From Panicum virgatum (Eukaryota; Streptophyta; Magnoliopsida; Poales; Poaceae), in NCBI RefSeq assembly GCF_016808335.1, contig NC_053145.1:24456001-24520000 (forward strand): a DNA stretch of 64,000 bases, written 5' to 3'. The notes under the pieces are model-generated. The model was given only the letters and a program-made list of their open reading frames with translations. It ran no database searches and was not told where the DNA came from. How positions within the stretch are numbered: position 1 is the first letter of the stretch; each line of letters begins with the position of its first letter. This document shows positions 1 through 11,724 of this stretch, in pieces. Made by a program: the position numbers and the translations under genes.

Positions 1-414
1 CCGGTAGTTCCTCGAGTGAAGCCTCGATAAAAGCCACGCTATTCCAGGATCAGAGACAACACTCACACGAAGGTGAGCCCAGAGATTACAACACAAACCA
101 TTTCATACATCTCAGAGTGATTGCAGCGGAAAGAAAATTTATTACAACCATGTTCAGACTAGTGAAGTACTAAGGAGTTCCAACTCCTCAAATTATTCAA
201 GTCTCAAAGTTCAGCGGAAGCATTAAAAGATAACTAACGAAAAACGTGACGCATCGGTAAAGCCCGTACGAATGCGTCACTCAGCGGGAGGGTGATTAGC
301 ACTAGCGAGGGCCATCCCACTCAACCGACCAACCCGGAGGCAGAGTACAAGGCCAAGTAAGACTCGCAAACAGATCTTCAAAGTTAGTACCTGAAAAACA
401 GTGCCACAAGCAAG

Positions 415-436
415 GCTGAGTATACTAATACTCAGC
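415..436 (-). promoter_or_regulatory. LTR stem-loop of element A (left copy)
   Basis: GCTGAGTAT and ATACTCAGC form a perfect 9-bp stem around a 4-base loop. The same hairpin is present in the right LTR at 12239-12260. A nearly identical one occurs in solo LTR E, and hairpins of the same layout occur in B and H. On the coding strand each is followed closely by CTTGC, suggesting an RNA structure in the transcribed part of the LTR. Confidence 0.6.
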
Positions 437-3400
437 AAGACCCGTCTCCGGATATAACATAGTCCGATAACTATACATGCAAGCTTTTTGGTTGGAGAGG
501 TTTGTTTGCCAAAAATGCCGCTAAGTGTTGATCCTTACTTTCAGGTTTTACTTAGCCAGATTCTAGTGGAATCAACCATTCTAAGTTTGCAACTAACTCT
601 ACTCAAACATGGTAGAGCAACCATTTAATCAACCAGCAGTATTATCATCATCCTGTTCCACTTGTTACTCTATGTGACCGAAATCATTAAGCAATCTCAT
701 GCCGTGAGAGGCGGACGATTCCGAATCGAATTTCAACCTGGCCAGGGGAACCTAGACCACACGCATGGGGATTGACTTCGCTCCCGCCCACGCTACTTTT
801 CCCCTTTCTTTCCAGTCCGTGGATCCGGCACACCCTCCCCGACTACAGAGTCCGACCACTCTGCACCCGTACGTCGCGACATAAAATAAACCCTACTTCT
901 ACCAGGAGGGTGCGAGATCGTTCCACTCGCCGGTCCAATCAGGTACTTAAGCTTACCGATTACCATATTTCTCGGTATGTGGCTAGTACTTTCAAACGCT
1001 TAACAAAATGAGCCACACACCTCGACCTTAGCCATTTTTGACTATACCAGCGGGGTATCACAACTACACAACCCCGCCCGTTGTCCTTACATTTCAACAG
1101 GAAATAAGTCAGTAAATTCCTATTGCTCGCGAGAGGCAGAGAACCACTCGACTTCTACCGTGCCTATTTAGCATGGCAACTAGTCGATAAAAAGATCCGG
1201 TATCAAACATAGGTTCCTATGGATCATGCATCTAGGGTTCTCGATCAACGCCTAGAGAACTTATATGCAGAAAACCAACTATTACCATACATTAGTAAAT
1301 AGATAACAGAATGGTAATTCGGAAAAATAGTGGGATTATGCTCCGGGGCTTGCCTTCTTGGGCACTGTCAGGCAGAAAAACTTCGGGGGCTTGGCCCAGG
1401 TCTTGAGACAAGTTAGTACAGTTCAGATTAACTCCTGCTCCGCACGAGAGTCCGCGGGCACCAGTTCGTAGTCTCCGTCCGCGAGATTAACCGTTTCTAT
1501 ATGCAATGCAAGATTATGAGTTATTCATGGATAACAATTTCTTTCCTTCACGATAAAGTTGTAGTCCACGTAAGTTAATTTAGTGCCGATTTCACATTTC
1601 ATTGCATGGGCAATCGTTTATAGAGTAGTAAGCATAACTATGGTTATTCATGAATGAGTGGGGTTTTGGGTTTTCATTTTTAATTTCAACACATAACATG
1701 CTTTCATTATTTCTTAACATCACAACTACTAAAGAGCTAGTGATGAACACTAAAGTAACTCAGATTCAAAATAAGTAATTATGGTATAGATTTCAGCATT
1801 TAACCATAAAGCAAAAACTATAACTAATCATGCAAATGGATTACTCTAGTTACTTCATATTTTTGTACAGAATGTTCCACATGGATTCTGATGCTACAAA
1901 TTTTATGCAAGCAACTTCAAAGCATACACTCAGTACTGAATTTTCCAGATTTTATACACTTATATAGCAGAGGTGATAAAAAGATTAAAAACGGCAAGCC
2001 ATTAACAAAGATTAAATCTACAGAAAGTTTTACTAAGGATTTGGTTCTCAAATTTTTACCAGAGACTAGTACTGAGTTAAACATACTCCAAAATTTTTCA
2101 AGATTTAACTCACTATACTAAATTAGTTATTCAGTTAACTTAACATGAGTTTGCATAATTTTCTCAAGATGTATTGACCAGCATTGCATCTGAACTTTTT
2201 ATCAAGGTAGAACATACTCTAAGCAAGATCATGCCCAAAAATAAAGATCAGAAACATTGTAGATTTCTCAGAACAAAAATAGTAACCCTAACCATAAGAT
2301 GCTAAGCATGATTATTCGACAAAGCCAAACTCAGTAACTGCAGCTCAAAATTTTTAGATAGGACACAGAGCTAAAAAGAGACTCCAGAAATAATATGGAT
2401 TTTTCGAGCATAAGACTATATATGAGGAATTAAGTTGATTAACAGCATAAATCATGGTATATAGCAAATGAACTCTAATAAATTTGAAATTTAGAGATTT
2501 ACAGGGATTCAGTGGCACAAGACTGTAGTAAAATTTTCAGAGCAAGTTCATGTACATATTTTCCAGAATTAATCGAGAGTGCTAACAACAGATTAGAGAA
2601 TCTTGATTGTTCTAACCTGATAACTGTTTTGGTTTGATGTCATCTTTTTACTGTGATCTTAGCATCCCATTAGTATAACATATCCAAAAATCAATGTCAT
2701 TTGATGAGAAACTTCATGAACATGCATAAGGTGATTTTCTTAATCTTTTCCCTAGATTAAATTCGGTTGAGTTTCTGCAAATGTGAATGTTACAAAATTT
2801 GTAGATTTTGTTACAAGGATTCCAGATCAGTTGAGTTTGCATTTTTCTGATTTTTCTGTGATTTGTTTCGCATTTTAGAAGTTCACTGGTATACACTGTA
2901 AAACTTGCAGAGACACCCTTGAACGAAAAAAAGAAATTACAACCGGGTCCTTCGCCGGCCTTCTCCGCCGTGGCATCTTGCCGGTGGTGTTCTGCGGTGC
3001 AGGGCTTACCGGGGCTGCCACGGGGAGGCGCGGGGGGGAGAAAGGATCGAGGAACACCTACCCTGGTCGACGTTCGAGCGATTGGAGCACAGGTTCAAGC
3101 TCGTCGGCGTTGATGGCGGGTCGGTTGTTCGGTTCGCCGGCGCTGGAGGCGAAGGAGGGCTTGGGGTAGGGGAACAAGGCGCGCACGAGCACCGCGTGAG
3201 CTCGTGGATGCTTCTGGGGTAGCTATCGGGCTCGGTCTTCCCCGGAGCTGGCCGGTCCGCGGTGAGCCCGAGCTCGCCGGCGGCGGCGCAAAAGGGGAAC
3301 GGCGTCGGGAGGGGGTTTGGGTTCGATTCTGCGCGTGGAGCGTAACTGGGAGGTGGCGAAGCTGTTGCGGTGGTCGGAGGGGGCAATGTGGGGCTGGGCT

Positions 3401-3495
3401 AGCCGGTCCGCGCGAGCTGGATCTCGGCGGCCATGGCGGAGCGGCGGGAGGAGGAAGAAGGGGAGAAGGGGCGCGACTGCGGGGGTTCTGGGGGT

Positions 3496-3503
3496 CTTTA
3501 TAG
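3496..3503 (-). promoter_or_regulatory. Probable TATA box of element A 3' LTR
   Basis: CTATAAAG on the minus strand precedes a GC-rich segment and is preserved at 15364-15357 in the other LTR. It is the only good TATA in this part of the LTR and points into the element, as expected for the LTR promoter. This copy would drive read-out to the left. Confidence 0.5.
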
Positions 3504-4200
3504 GCCACAGAGCTCCTGGGTGAGGAAAGGAGTGACTGGGGGCGGTCGATTCGGCCTGGGCGAGTCGACGGCGAGCGGGCGGAGGCAGGGCGCGGCGCAT
3601 GGCTGGGGGCGTCGTGGCGGCTCGGGAGCGGCCTGGGACGCGTGTGGGCGTGGGAGGGCGCCAAGGGGCAGGCCAGGTGGCGCTAAACGGTTTCCCCGGG
3701 TCCATTTGGCCGCGGGCGCGCGGTGGACGAAGTCCACCGGCGGCGTACGGCGGGCGGCGGGAAAACAGAGCACCGGGAGAGAGAGAGATGGAGATGGGGG
3801 CTCTTTTGTGATTTCTGAAATTTCCAGGGACCTCTCGGTAAACTAAAATTTTCTCCTAATTAGAGGGCTCAAATGGAAAAGTGTTGAATACCATTTTTGC
3901 ATAACTTTTCAAGATCTACAACTTTTGTGTTATGCAAATTTTCATTTGAAAATCACATTTTGAACTATTGGCACATTTGCATATTTGCACAAAAGGACTT
4001 TAGTTTTATTCAGTTTTTTGACTTGATTTTGGCTGAAGTTCAATTGAGCACATGTCAATTGAAACCCTCTCATGAGCCAACAAAATTTTGTGCACATTTT
4101 TGAATTAAATTTTGAGTAGCTTTTCACTCCTTTTTCTTTTCCTTTAATTTCTTTTGTATGATTTGTCTTTTATTTGATCCTTTCTCTTTAAATTAATTTC

Positions 4201-4660
4201 TCAAATTTTTCTTTTAACTTTAACTAAGGTACATTGATTGGATTTAAAGGTGCTAACACCTGAGGTGTCACAACCTACCCCCCTTAACAAGAATCTCGTC
4301 CCGAGATTGGATGATTGAATTTGAGGTGGGGAAAATGATATACCTGAGGTAGAGCTAAGGAAACCCGGATAGTGTCGATTAAGATAATCCTCCGTCTCCC
4401 AAGTGGCTTCTTCTTCAGTGTGATGAGACCACTGAATTTTATACATTTTTACCACCTTTCGACGAGTACCTCTCTCTTTTTGATCCAGAATTCTGAGTGG
4501 ATATTCGGTATATGAGAGATCGGGCTCCACTAAAATTTCCTGTTGATCAATGATTTCCGTAGGAACTCGAACACATTTCTTGAGTTGGGATATGTGGAAA
4601 ACATTATGGATGGCGGCAAGTCGTGAAGGAAGTCGCAAACGATAAGCCACGGGTCCACAT
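4201..4660 (-). pseudogene. Element A pol C-terminus: integrase end and chromodomain
   Basis: The reading frame covers the end of integrase (VFHISQLKKCV) and a chromodomain-like module (PLRILDQKE, KVVKMYKIQW, EEATWETEDYL). Chromodomains of this class help direct integration to heterochromatin. It is in a different frame from the integrase upstream; one indel near 4660 joins them. The frame has no stop before the polypurine tract and runs through it into the LTR, ending at 4201, so about 24 residues would be LTR-encoded. In element B the equivalent frame stops with TGA before the tract. Identity is clear; function is lost through the frameshift, unless that base is a sequence error. Confidence 0.88.
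4273..4290 (-). other. Polypurine tract of element A
   Basis: On the minus strand AAGGGGGGTAGGT lies directly before the LTR start TGTGACACC. This is the expected position and composition for the plus-strand priming site of reverse transcription. A similar tract, AAGGGGTAGGGT, is at the matching place in element B. Confidence 0.8.
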
Positions 4661-5693
4661 TCTTCAATGATTCATATGGCCCGACATAGCGAGGTGCGAG
4701 CTTACCCCTAACTCCGAAACGTTGAACGCCTCGAGTTGGAGACACTCGTAAATAGACGTGGTTACCAACCATGAATTTCAAAGGATCCCTTCTTTTATCG
4801 AAATAACTCTTTTGCCGGGACTGAGCTGCTCGGAGATTAGCTTGTACTATTTTGACTTTCTCCTCAGCCTCGACCACTAATTCGGGTCCAAATATTTGAC
4901 GTTCCCCAGTCTGAGACCAATTCAAAGGAGTTCGACACCGTCGACCATACAAGGCCTCGAAGGGTGCCATCTTCAGACTGGCCTGATAGCTGTTGTTATA
5001 AGAAAACTCCGCCAAGGATAAACATTTGTCCCAGTTCTTGTCATAATGGATGACACATGCTCGAAGCATATCTTCAAGAATTTGATTAACCCTTTCGGTC
5101 TGCCCGTCAGTCTGTGGATGGTAAGCTGAGCTTCGAATTAATTTAGTTCCGAGAGCCTCTTGGAGTTGCTCCCAAAACCTTGCCACAAACTGAGGACCAC
5201 GATCCGATATAATTGTTTTGGGTATACCGTGTAGGCAGACAATTCGATCAATATAGATCTCAGCATATTTCTTGGCTCGATATTCAGTATGCACTGGAAT
5301 AAAATGAGCAGTCTTTGTGAGCCTATCAACAATGACCCAAATGGAATCATGGTGCTGAAAAGTATTTGGTAAGCCCACGATGAAATCCATGCTGATATCT
5401 TCCCATTTCCAAGACGGAATTGGTAGAGGTTGGAGAGCTCCAGCAACTTTCAAGTGACTAGCCTTCACTCTCTGACAGGTGTCACATTCTGAGACATATT
5501 TGGCAATCTCTCTCTTCATGCGAGTCCACCAAAAATTTTGTCTGAGATCTTGGTACATCTTGGTGCTACCCGGATGAATAGAAAATTTAGAGAGATGTGC
5601 TTCGTCTAGGATTTGTTTCCGCAAATCAGGATTTTTGGGAACGACTAGGCGATCCTCGAACCACAAAATTCCTTTATGGTCCACTCGAAACAC
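4661..5693 (-). pseudogene. Element A integrase
   Basis: This 1 kb open stretch encodes a retroviral-type integrase that inserts element cDNA into chromosomes. The N-terminal zinc-binding half is seen as HPGSTKMY and CDTCQR. The core has the catalytic residues in SMDFIVGLP, IISDRGPQF and HPQTDGQTERVNQ, with the usual spacing between the second D and the E. The C-terminal part contains the conserved SYNNSYQASL and FEALYGRRCRTPL. It is uninterrupted from 5693 to about 4660, where a frameshift leads into the chromodomain. Upstream it overlaps the RNase H frame by a few dozen bases, again pointing to an indel. Confidence 0.92.
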
Positions 5694-6211
5694 TTATATT
5701 TATTTTCACCTTCTACTACTTGCTGCTTGATGATACCAACACTTTTGTCGTGTAATTGTGCCATGATGACCTGGTCATAGAGTGTCGGTTCCACCGAAAT
5801 ATGATTCAAAGAGCCCTGAGGAATAATTTCTAATTTCAGCCTTTGCATTTCAGCACACAATGTGTCATTATATGACTCCATTGAAAGGCAATTGCAGTGA
5901 ACCTTGCGACTGAGCGCATCGGCTACCACATTTGCCTTGCCCGGATGATAATGAACCTCCAGATCATAATCTTTGATTAATTCCAGCCATCTTCGTTGCC
6001 TCATATTCAGCTCACTTTGAGTGAAAATGTATTTGAGACTCTTATGGTCGGTATAGATATTGCAATGGGTGCCCATAAGATAATGTCTCCAAAGCTTGAG
6101 AGCATGAATAACGGCGGCTAGTTCCAGATCATGAGTGGGATAATTTAGCTCGTGGGTCGAAGAGCTCGGGAAGCATAAGCTATCACCCGATTGTCTTGCA
6201 TTAGAACACAA
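5645..6211 (-). pseudogene. Element A RNase H
   Basis: The product contains [34 protein letters not shown] and RRWLELIKDYDL, the signature of the Ty3/gypsy RNase H domain that degrades the RNA strand during cDNA synthesis. The tether that follows ([14 protein letters not shown]) leads toward integrase. The N-terminal part of the domain (catalytic D of the DAS motif) is in another frame around 6212-6300, so at least one indel separates it from the reverse transcriptase. Confidence 0.9.
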
Positions 6212-6301
6212 CCAAGACCAGTGCCTGAAGCATCACAATAAACGTCGTATGGTTATTGTTGTCAGGTTGAGCCAAGACTGGTGCAGTGGTTAGATGTGCT
6301 C

Positions 6302-6775
6302 TCAATGTATGGAATGCTTCATCACACTTTGTGTTCCATTTAAACCTGACATCTTTCTTAGTAGTTCTGTCATGGGCTTAGCAATTCTGGAGAAGTCCGG
6401 AATAAATCTGCGGTAATACCCCGCCAAGCCGAGAAAACTGCGGATCTGATGAACTGAAGTAGGAGGTTTCCAGTCCATCACTTCTTGTACTTTGCTGGGA
6501 TCAACTGAAATGCCTTCACTAGATATAGTGTGACCCAAAAATTTGACTGTGTCCAGCCAGAATTCACACTTGGAGAATTTTGCGTACAGCTTATGATCTC
6601 TGAGACGTTGAAGAACAATGCGCAGATGTTGCTCATGTTCCGCCTCATCTTTGGAATAGATCAGAATGTCGTCAATAAAAACAACGACAAACTTGTCAAG
6701 TTCCGGCATAAATACCGAGTTCATGAGATACATAAAATAAGCCGGAGCATTGGTGAGACCGAAAGACATAACCAA
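6302..6775 (-). pseudogene. Element A reverse transcriptase, palm and thumb
   Basis: The frame holds [12 protein letters not shown] followed by [14 protein letters not shown], the catalytic FIDD box of Ty3/gypsy polymerases, then [18 protein letters not shown] and [18 protein letters not shown]. It copies genomic RNA into cDNA. It is separated by indels near 6840 and 6915 from the fingers region upstream and near 6350 from RNase H downstream. No in-frame stop is seen; all damage is by frameshift. Confidence 0.9.
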
Positions 6776-6836
6776 GTACTCATAGAGACCATATCGGGTT
6801 GAGAAGGCGGTCTTGGGAATATCACAAGGCCGGATT

Positions 6837-7367
6837 TTAATTTGATATACCCCGAACGGAGATCAATCTTGGAGAAGATCTTTGCCCCAGCCAACTGATC
6901 AAACAGTACATCAATGCGGGAAGTGGATATTTATTTTTGATGGTCACCGCATTGAGAGGCCGGTAGTCAACACACAACCTCAGACTGTCATCCTTCTTCT
7001 TTACGAACAGTGCTGGGCAACCCCATGGTGAAGCACTTGGGCGAATAAAACCCTTGTCCAGAAGTTCTTGCAGCTGGATTTTTAATTCGGCTAATTCTTT
7101 GGGCGGCATTCGATACGGCCTTTTTGAAATAGGGGCTGTACCAGGCTGAAGTTCAATGATAAATTCGATATCCCGGTCTGGCGGCATACCAGGTAAATCA
7201 TCCGGAAACACATCTGCATATTCACGGACTACCGGAATATCTTCGAGACGAGTATCTTTCATGGCATAGGCACAAGAGTTCTTGCATTGGTGATGAGATA
7301 AATATAGAACCGAATGACCATGAGTTGGAGAATTTATTTCGACAGCTCGGGAAGAGATATCTAACAT
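6837..7367 (-). pseudogene. Element A end of protease and reverse transcriptase fingers
   Basis: Recognisable motifs are [55 protein letters not shown] and [11 protein letters not shown], then KNKYPLP. This is the N-terminal part of the reverse transcriptase. The frame is lost after about 6915 by an indel, after which the next block (KIDLRSGY region) is in another frame. Confidence 0.88.
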
Positions 7368-7617
7368 TACCCCATGTCCTGTTCATCCAATCCATTCCCA
7401 GAATAATGTCCATACCTTCTAGTGGCAGCAATATTAAGTGGTAGGGACAGTTTTACTACCCAAACTTAGTGGCGCATTATTAACGATTTGGTTTGATGCA
7501 ACTTTGCCACCCGGAGTAGATATCATGAATGACCCTTTTGTGTGGCAAAAATCTAACCCAACCCTTGCTCCGAATTTAGAACTAATGAAGCTATGAGATG
7601 CACCAGAATCGAATAAA
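7222..7617 (-). pseudogene. Element A retropepsin-like protease
   Basis: The core motif FDSGASHSFISSKF lies just below 7617 on the minus strand and the later GMDIILGMDWM motif at about 7430-7380. Together they identify the aspartic protease that cuts the Gag-Pol polyprotein. The active-site triad is D-S-G. The frame switches between these motifs and again before the reverse transcriptase. Confidence 0.82.
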
Positions 7618-8130
7618 TGACTGCGGGGTGATGGTTTATAGAGAATGTACCCGACATGATTGGTGCTCCCTCAGGTAGTTCAGCAAGGTTGGTGAAGTTA
7701 AGTCGGCCCTGCCTGACTTGGATGGTTTGCCTCTTGCCCTTGTTCTGATCGTTTCTGCGAGGAGCCTGCCCTTGAGATTGTCCCGCCTGGGGGCACATCT
7801 TGGCAAAGTGATCCGGACTCCCGCATCTGAAACAGCGGTTATTATTATCGGGGCGAGCGGCTGGCTGGCATTCGGCCTAGGGCCGTTCTGCTGCTGCTGA
7901 GGTGCAAATCGAGCTTGCTGGGGAAGCCCGAATCGAGTCTGCTGCTGCTGTTGAGGAGGCCTAATAATCCAACGCCCTGGCTGAGGGGCCTTCTGAGAGG
8001 TGCGGGTGGGTATTTTGCACAATACGATACCTCGGTGCAGAGGCACTCGAGGGTCCAGCAGGTGCCTTGCGCTTCTTTTCAGCGCGGTGTGCAGAAATCA
8101 GATCCTCCTGAGATATAGCCATATTCACCA
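7618..8130 (-). pseudogene. Element A gag C-terminus with zinc knuckle
   Basis: A CCHC knuckle, CFRCGSPDHFAKMC, lies at about 7836-7795. It is preceded by a glutamine-rich stretch (repeated CAG and CAA codons around 7890-7980). This is the nucleocapsid part of Gag, which binds the genomic RNA. The stretch after the knuckle is basic and leads into the protease through an indel at about 7617. Frames change at least once within the region. Confidence 0.83.
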
Positions 8131-8791
8131 ATTCATTGAAGGAGTCCGCACGGACAAGATTTAGCCTCTCCTGTAACTTGGTACTAGGCCCCGACGGAAG
8201 CGTTCACGCTTCTTAGCGTCGGTATCCGCGTGATGTCCAGCATATTGACACAATTGATGGAATACTTGGGCATACTGCACCACAGTACGAGTGCCCTGAG
8301 TCAAGGCCAAGAACTCGTTGAGCTTACGGTCAAGAAGTCCGCTGGAATATGATGATCTCGAAAAGCCAGTTTGAATTCATTCCAATTCACCACATGATCA
8401 GCCGGTAGCATCCCGTGGTAATGATCCCACACATACGAGCTGATCCGCGAAGCTGCTGCGCGGCATAGCGAGTTTGTTCGCTTCGGAACAAGGAGTAGTC
8501 AATAGAGAAAACTTGGACTCGATCGTGCGAATCCAAGCGTCAGCGTCCAGAGGCTCATCCGCTTTATTGAACAGCGGAGGCTGAGTACTGAGGAAATCTT
8601 GGTAGCTCGCCTCTTGTGCGTGATGAGCATGATGCCCACCCCGCGGTTGTGCTGAGCTTGAACCAACTGCCGCAAAATCCTGTCTGGGCAGCAAGAACCT
8701 CAGCAATACCCACTGGTGGAGGAGGTGGAGGTGGATCGCCATTCCCTCCGGCTCCAAAACCACTAGGGGTGCCTCGAGTTGATCCAACCAT
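8131..8791 (-). pseudogene. Element A gag N-terminal and capsid region
   Basis: The start is placed at 8791, where the product opens MVGSTRGTPSG and runs into a proline run. After an indel near 8680 the frame continues with SYQDFLSTQPPLFN, DADAWIRTIESKF and NKLAM. Further minus-strand sequence to about 8130 encodes WNEFKLAFRDHHIP, TQGTRTVVQYAQVFH and SFNELVNMAISQED in two other frames. These are the retrotransposon Gag core motifs that assemble the particle. At least three indels break it, with no nonsense codon needed to explain the breaks. Confidence 0.85.
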
Positions 8792-9443
8792 CTGAAATGT
8801 GAGTACTTTTGCATTAGGTTCATCATTATCATCATTTCAAATGGAATATACAACTCAACATGACATGGAATACTGGAAATTGCTTAATAAGGTTGTGCAG
8901 CAAAACCAGCGATACGAAAACGCTCATAACTGGAGTTCGGTATATGATATACTTGAAATTTTTACAAGAGATAGATAATTTCATGATCTACAACTTTGGT
9001 AGTCATCACAAAGTCAGATTTCCAGAGTAGGTTAGTCGAAAAATTCATTACTCCTCCTCTGGTTTTTCTGCTTCACAGAAAACAGAGCTTCTGTAAATTG
9101 CGATTATCTCCTGCAATACCAATCCGTTTGGCTGAAATTTTGCGAGTAGGTTCCTGATGAAATTTGGAACAACTTTGGTATTCAACTCAAGGAGCTAAAT
9201 CCGAAAGGAAAAGAGGATAAAATTCGAACTAGCTGCTGCCTTCAGCTTTTTTTTGCAGATCACTTATAATTAACACTAGTAGCATTAGGGGTTCATTACA
9301 TCTATCGTTCTCTCATTTCTACTTGGTCACTCCTAACATCAGTACTAAGGGGGTTACTCAACTCTAAGTTAGCCTAGTAGCCATGATCCAAAAGTAGGCC
9401 ACACTAAGAGGAGTCTACAAAAGCTAAGAAACAGCGCCTCGGT
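8792..9443. other. Element A spacer between gag and the upstream ORF
   Basis: This 650-base AT-rich leader segment shows no convincing coding frame, repeat or structural RNA. It includes short phrases such as AAATTTTTAC and CTACAACTTTGGTA that recur in loosely similar form at 10440-10900, suggesting old internal duplication of leader sequence. Confidence 0.5.
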
Positions 9444-10354
9444 CTACATGTTGACCGATGCCTCACTCGCCGCGGGAGTGTGAACCTCAACCGGTGCGGG
9501 CTGCGGCGCCTGGTCCTCGGAGTCCATCTCTGAAAAGCCCTCGATCTCCTGGGGCTCGTCCTCCTCGTCCACCTGCATCTCGTCGGGAGGTGCGTGAAGG
9601 GCATCCTGCGCGTGCTGTATCGCGTGGAGCTGCCCCTGAGCCTCGTCCACCTCAAGCTGCAGGTCGTGAAACTGGTCCTCCAGGAAGTTGATCGTAGCGT
9701 CACGATCCGACACAGTGTCCTGAAGCTCGTGAACCTGGCCGTGGAGCTGGGCGATAAGAGTAGCCCTGCTCTCGAGCTCGGTACTAGCCTCCTGAAGCTG
9801 CCCATCTCTCAGCTGGACTGCCAGGTGCAAGGCCTGAGCGTGGTCCACCAACTGAGCGACGGCGTAACTCTGGTAAGTGTGAAGCCTGTAGAGGCCGTCC
9901 AAGCACATCGCTGTCGTCCGAAGTGCCCCGACCGGGTCAAGGGTAGCGACCACGTCCACGTGTGCCATCCGGTCGAGCCAAAGCGGGTCTGCCGGGTCAG
10001 GTGCAGGGAACAACCCGAACGCGGTCAGAACCACCTCCAGAGGGTGCGAAGAGCAAAAGGTGGTCATCGCCCTCATGGCGGTAAGCTCCCAGGTGTCCAG
10101 CAGATAGTGACCGACCATCTGAGTCACGATCGGCTCCCACCCGTTGAGCGGTGCTGCGGGATCACCATCGTCACACTGCAGCGACGAACTCCGTCCTCAA
10201 CAAACTCGTGGCCATCGTAAACCGGTGGCTGGAGGTAACCGGCTGCACTCAAAAGCTCCCAAAGACGGCGGGGAAACCCGTCCCAGTGCAGGCAGGCGGA
10301 GTGCACGTGCCCCTGCGCGTCAACGACCAGCAGCTCTTCCATCTGTCCCAACAA
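9444..10354 (-). pseudogene. Element A upstream ORF (orf0-like coiled-coil protein)
   Basis: A GC-rich minus-strand frame begins at 10354 (MLGQMEELLVVD) and, after a one-base shift near 10150, continues to 9444 (last residues ASVNM). Joined, it would be about 300 residues. The N-terminal third has aromatic-rich blocks (LLSAAGYLQPP, WELTAMRAMTTF, HPLEVVLTAFGLFPAPD). The middle has heptad-like Leu/Gln repeats from VAQLVDHAQALH to FHDLQLEVDEAQ that predict a coiled coil. The C-terminus is acidic (MQVDEEDEPQEIEGFSEMD). It lies between the primer binding site and gag, a place where rice RIRE3/RIRE8 elements carry an orf0. Function is unknown. Confidence 0.72.
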
Positions 10355-11724
10355 AAGACCGATAGATCAGCTGATGGTAACAAGAACTACTAACTCTGGA
10401 ACAGTGAAAGAAATGGCCAAAACTGTAGAGAACTTGCTTCAAAAATTCTCAAAAATTTACACAAGATCCCTCTGATATTAAGGAACAATTCACCTAGTCA
10501 TCACTAAGCTCAATTCGGATTCCATGGGGGTGATATGCTCAGGTATTCAGAGTGATGTCAACCAGGAAAACTGGAGTGTCCAGAGAGGGTGTATTTTGAC
10601 TATACTCTCAACCCAGACGTCAAAAATTTTTCAAATTTTTATGGTAAGCTCATCACTTAGTTGTCTACAACTTTCATGTTGAACGATTTTTAGTTTGAAC
10701 AACTTATAATGGTCGAAAAATTTCGTCTGTATAGACTGTTCAGAGTTAACAGTTTTACACAGGGTTGATCCAAAAATACAAATACCATGCTAGAAGGCTT
10801 CAAAATTCTCAAATTTTTACAGCAGCTTGATAACTTAGGAAACATCATTTAGTCTTACTACCCCAAGTCGATTTGAGTAACTTATCAGAAGGTTAAAATT
10901 CGTGGAAACCAGGTGGCAGACTTCTGGATACTCCTAGGATAGTGTTTTAACTGATTTGCTTGCGATTTCCCCAGAGATTTATTTGCTAATCTTTTTGAGA
11001 ATGAATGCAGAACCTATACGTCCTCACCAAGGAAAAATCGCCAAGTAATCTTGGTCTTACGCAATGACTTTGGTGGCATACATATTACGTCTCTCACTAT
11101 ATAGCTACTCGATATAGCTAGATAGCCTGTAATTCGATTTCAGTTAGCGTACCTGCAGAAGATTGACAGCATATAAAATGAACCTTCGTGCCAGCACTCA
11201 CGAAAGCGTCCCCATACATTACCGATCACTTATAGAATCGGCATCCATACTATTACCGCCGTATGGACAACGTTAAGCATACGTTATCGAAACAACGTAT
11301 TGACTGAGTACCGTCTTTGACGGGGAATTGAATTCCAATTTCGAACCATTACTCCCCATATACTCAACCGAAGTTGGTATATGGGCAGCAGCTCAAGTAG
11401 GCCACTGCTTGAGCTTCAGCGTTCGGCTCGCATCACCGACGGGAAGGTCAGACTCCCTCAGCTGACTGAGTAAGCATACCTTCGTAGCGACGATGTAGTT
11501 GCAGAATTTAAATTGCGGAATTTAAATACTGAAAAGTAATGTGCTGGAAGTTAGCCATACAAAATAAGCCACCTGATTATACCCATAAGATCCCCTAGGG
11601 CTTTACGTCCTAGACTTGTCCTTGGAGATCCTAAACTCTTTCAAAAACTTTAGTAGTTTTGAAGTCAAGTTTTGATTTATTGTTTTGAAAACCGAGGCTG
11701 TCATCTCTGGTAGGCTGTCTGCGA
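10355..11724. other. Element A 5' leader without a recognised gene
   Basis: About 1.4 kb between the primer binding site and the upstream ORF holds no convincing open frame. The part at 10430-10930 is AT-rich with repeated CAAAATTCTCAAATTTTTAC-like phrases (10440, 10800). The part at 11080-11500 has several short inverted and direct motifs around CATACGTTA and CGTATTGAC. It probably contains packaging signals, but nothing specific can be named. Confidence 0.5.

Larger units (their letters stand above)
1..4272 (-). repeat. 3' LTR of element A (left copy, incomplete)
   Basis: The segment matches 11820-16139 almost base for base over its whole length, so the two are the LTR pair. Base 1 corresponds to 11820, so 81 bases of the terminus are outside the window. 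On the minus strand it begins TGTGACACCTCAGGTG at 4272. A minus-strand TATA-like CTATAAAG lies at 3503-3496, followed by the GC-rich transcribed part. The copies differ mainly by one- and two-base indels; this copy is 48 bases shorter than the matching part of the right LTR. The many GC-rich open frames at 2900-3850 are unconserved between copies and I do not regard them as genes. Confidence 0.93.

Noticed and set aside
2900..3850. Several long GC-rich open frames on both strands, also at 14725-15711
   Set aside because: They lie in the two LTR copies of element A, change frame between the copies, and have no recognisable domain. High G+C simply makes stops rare.
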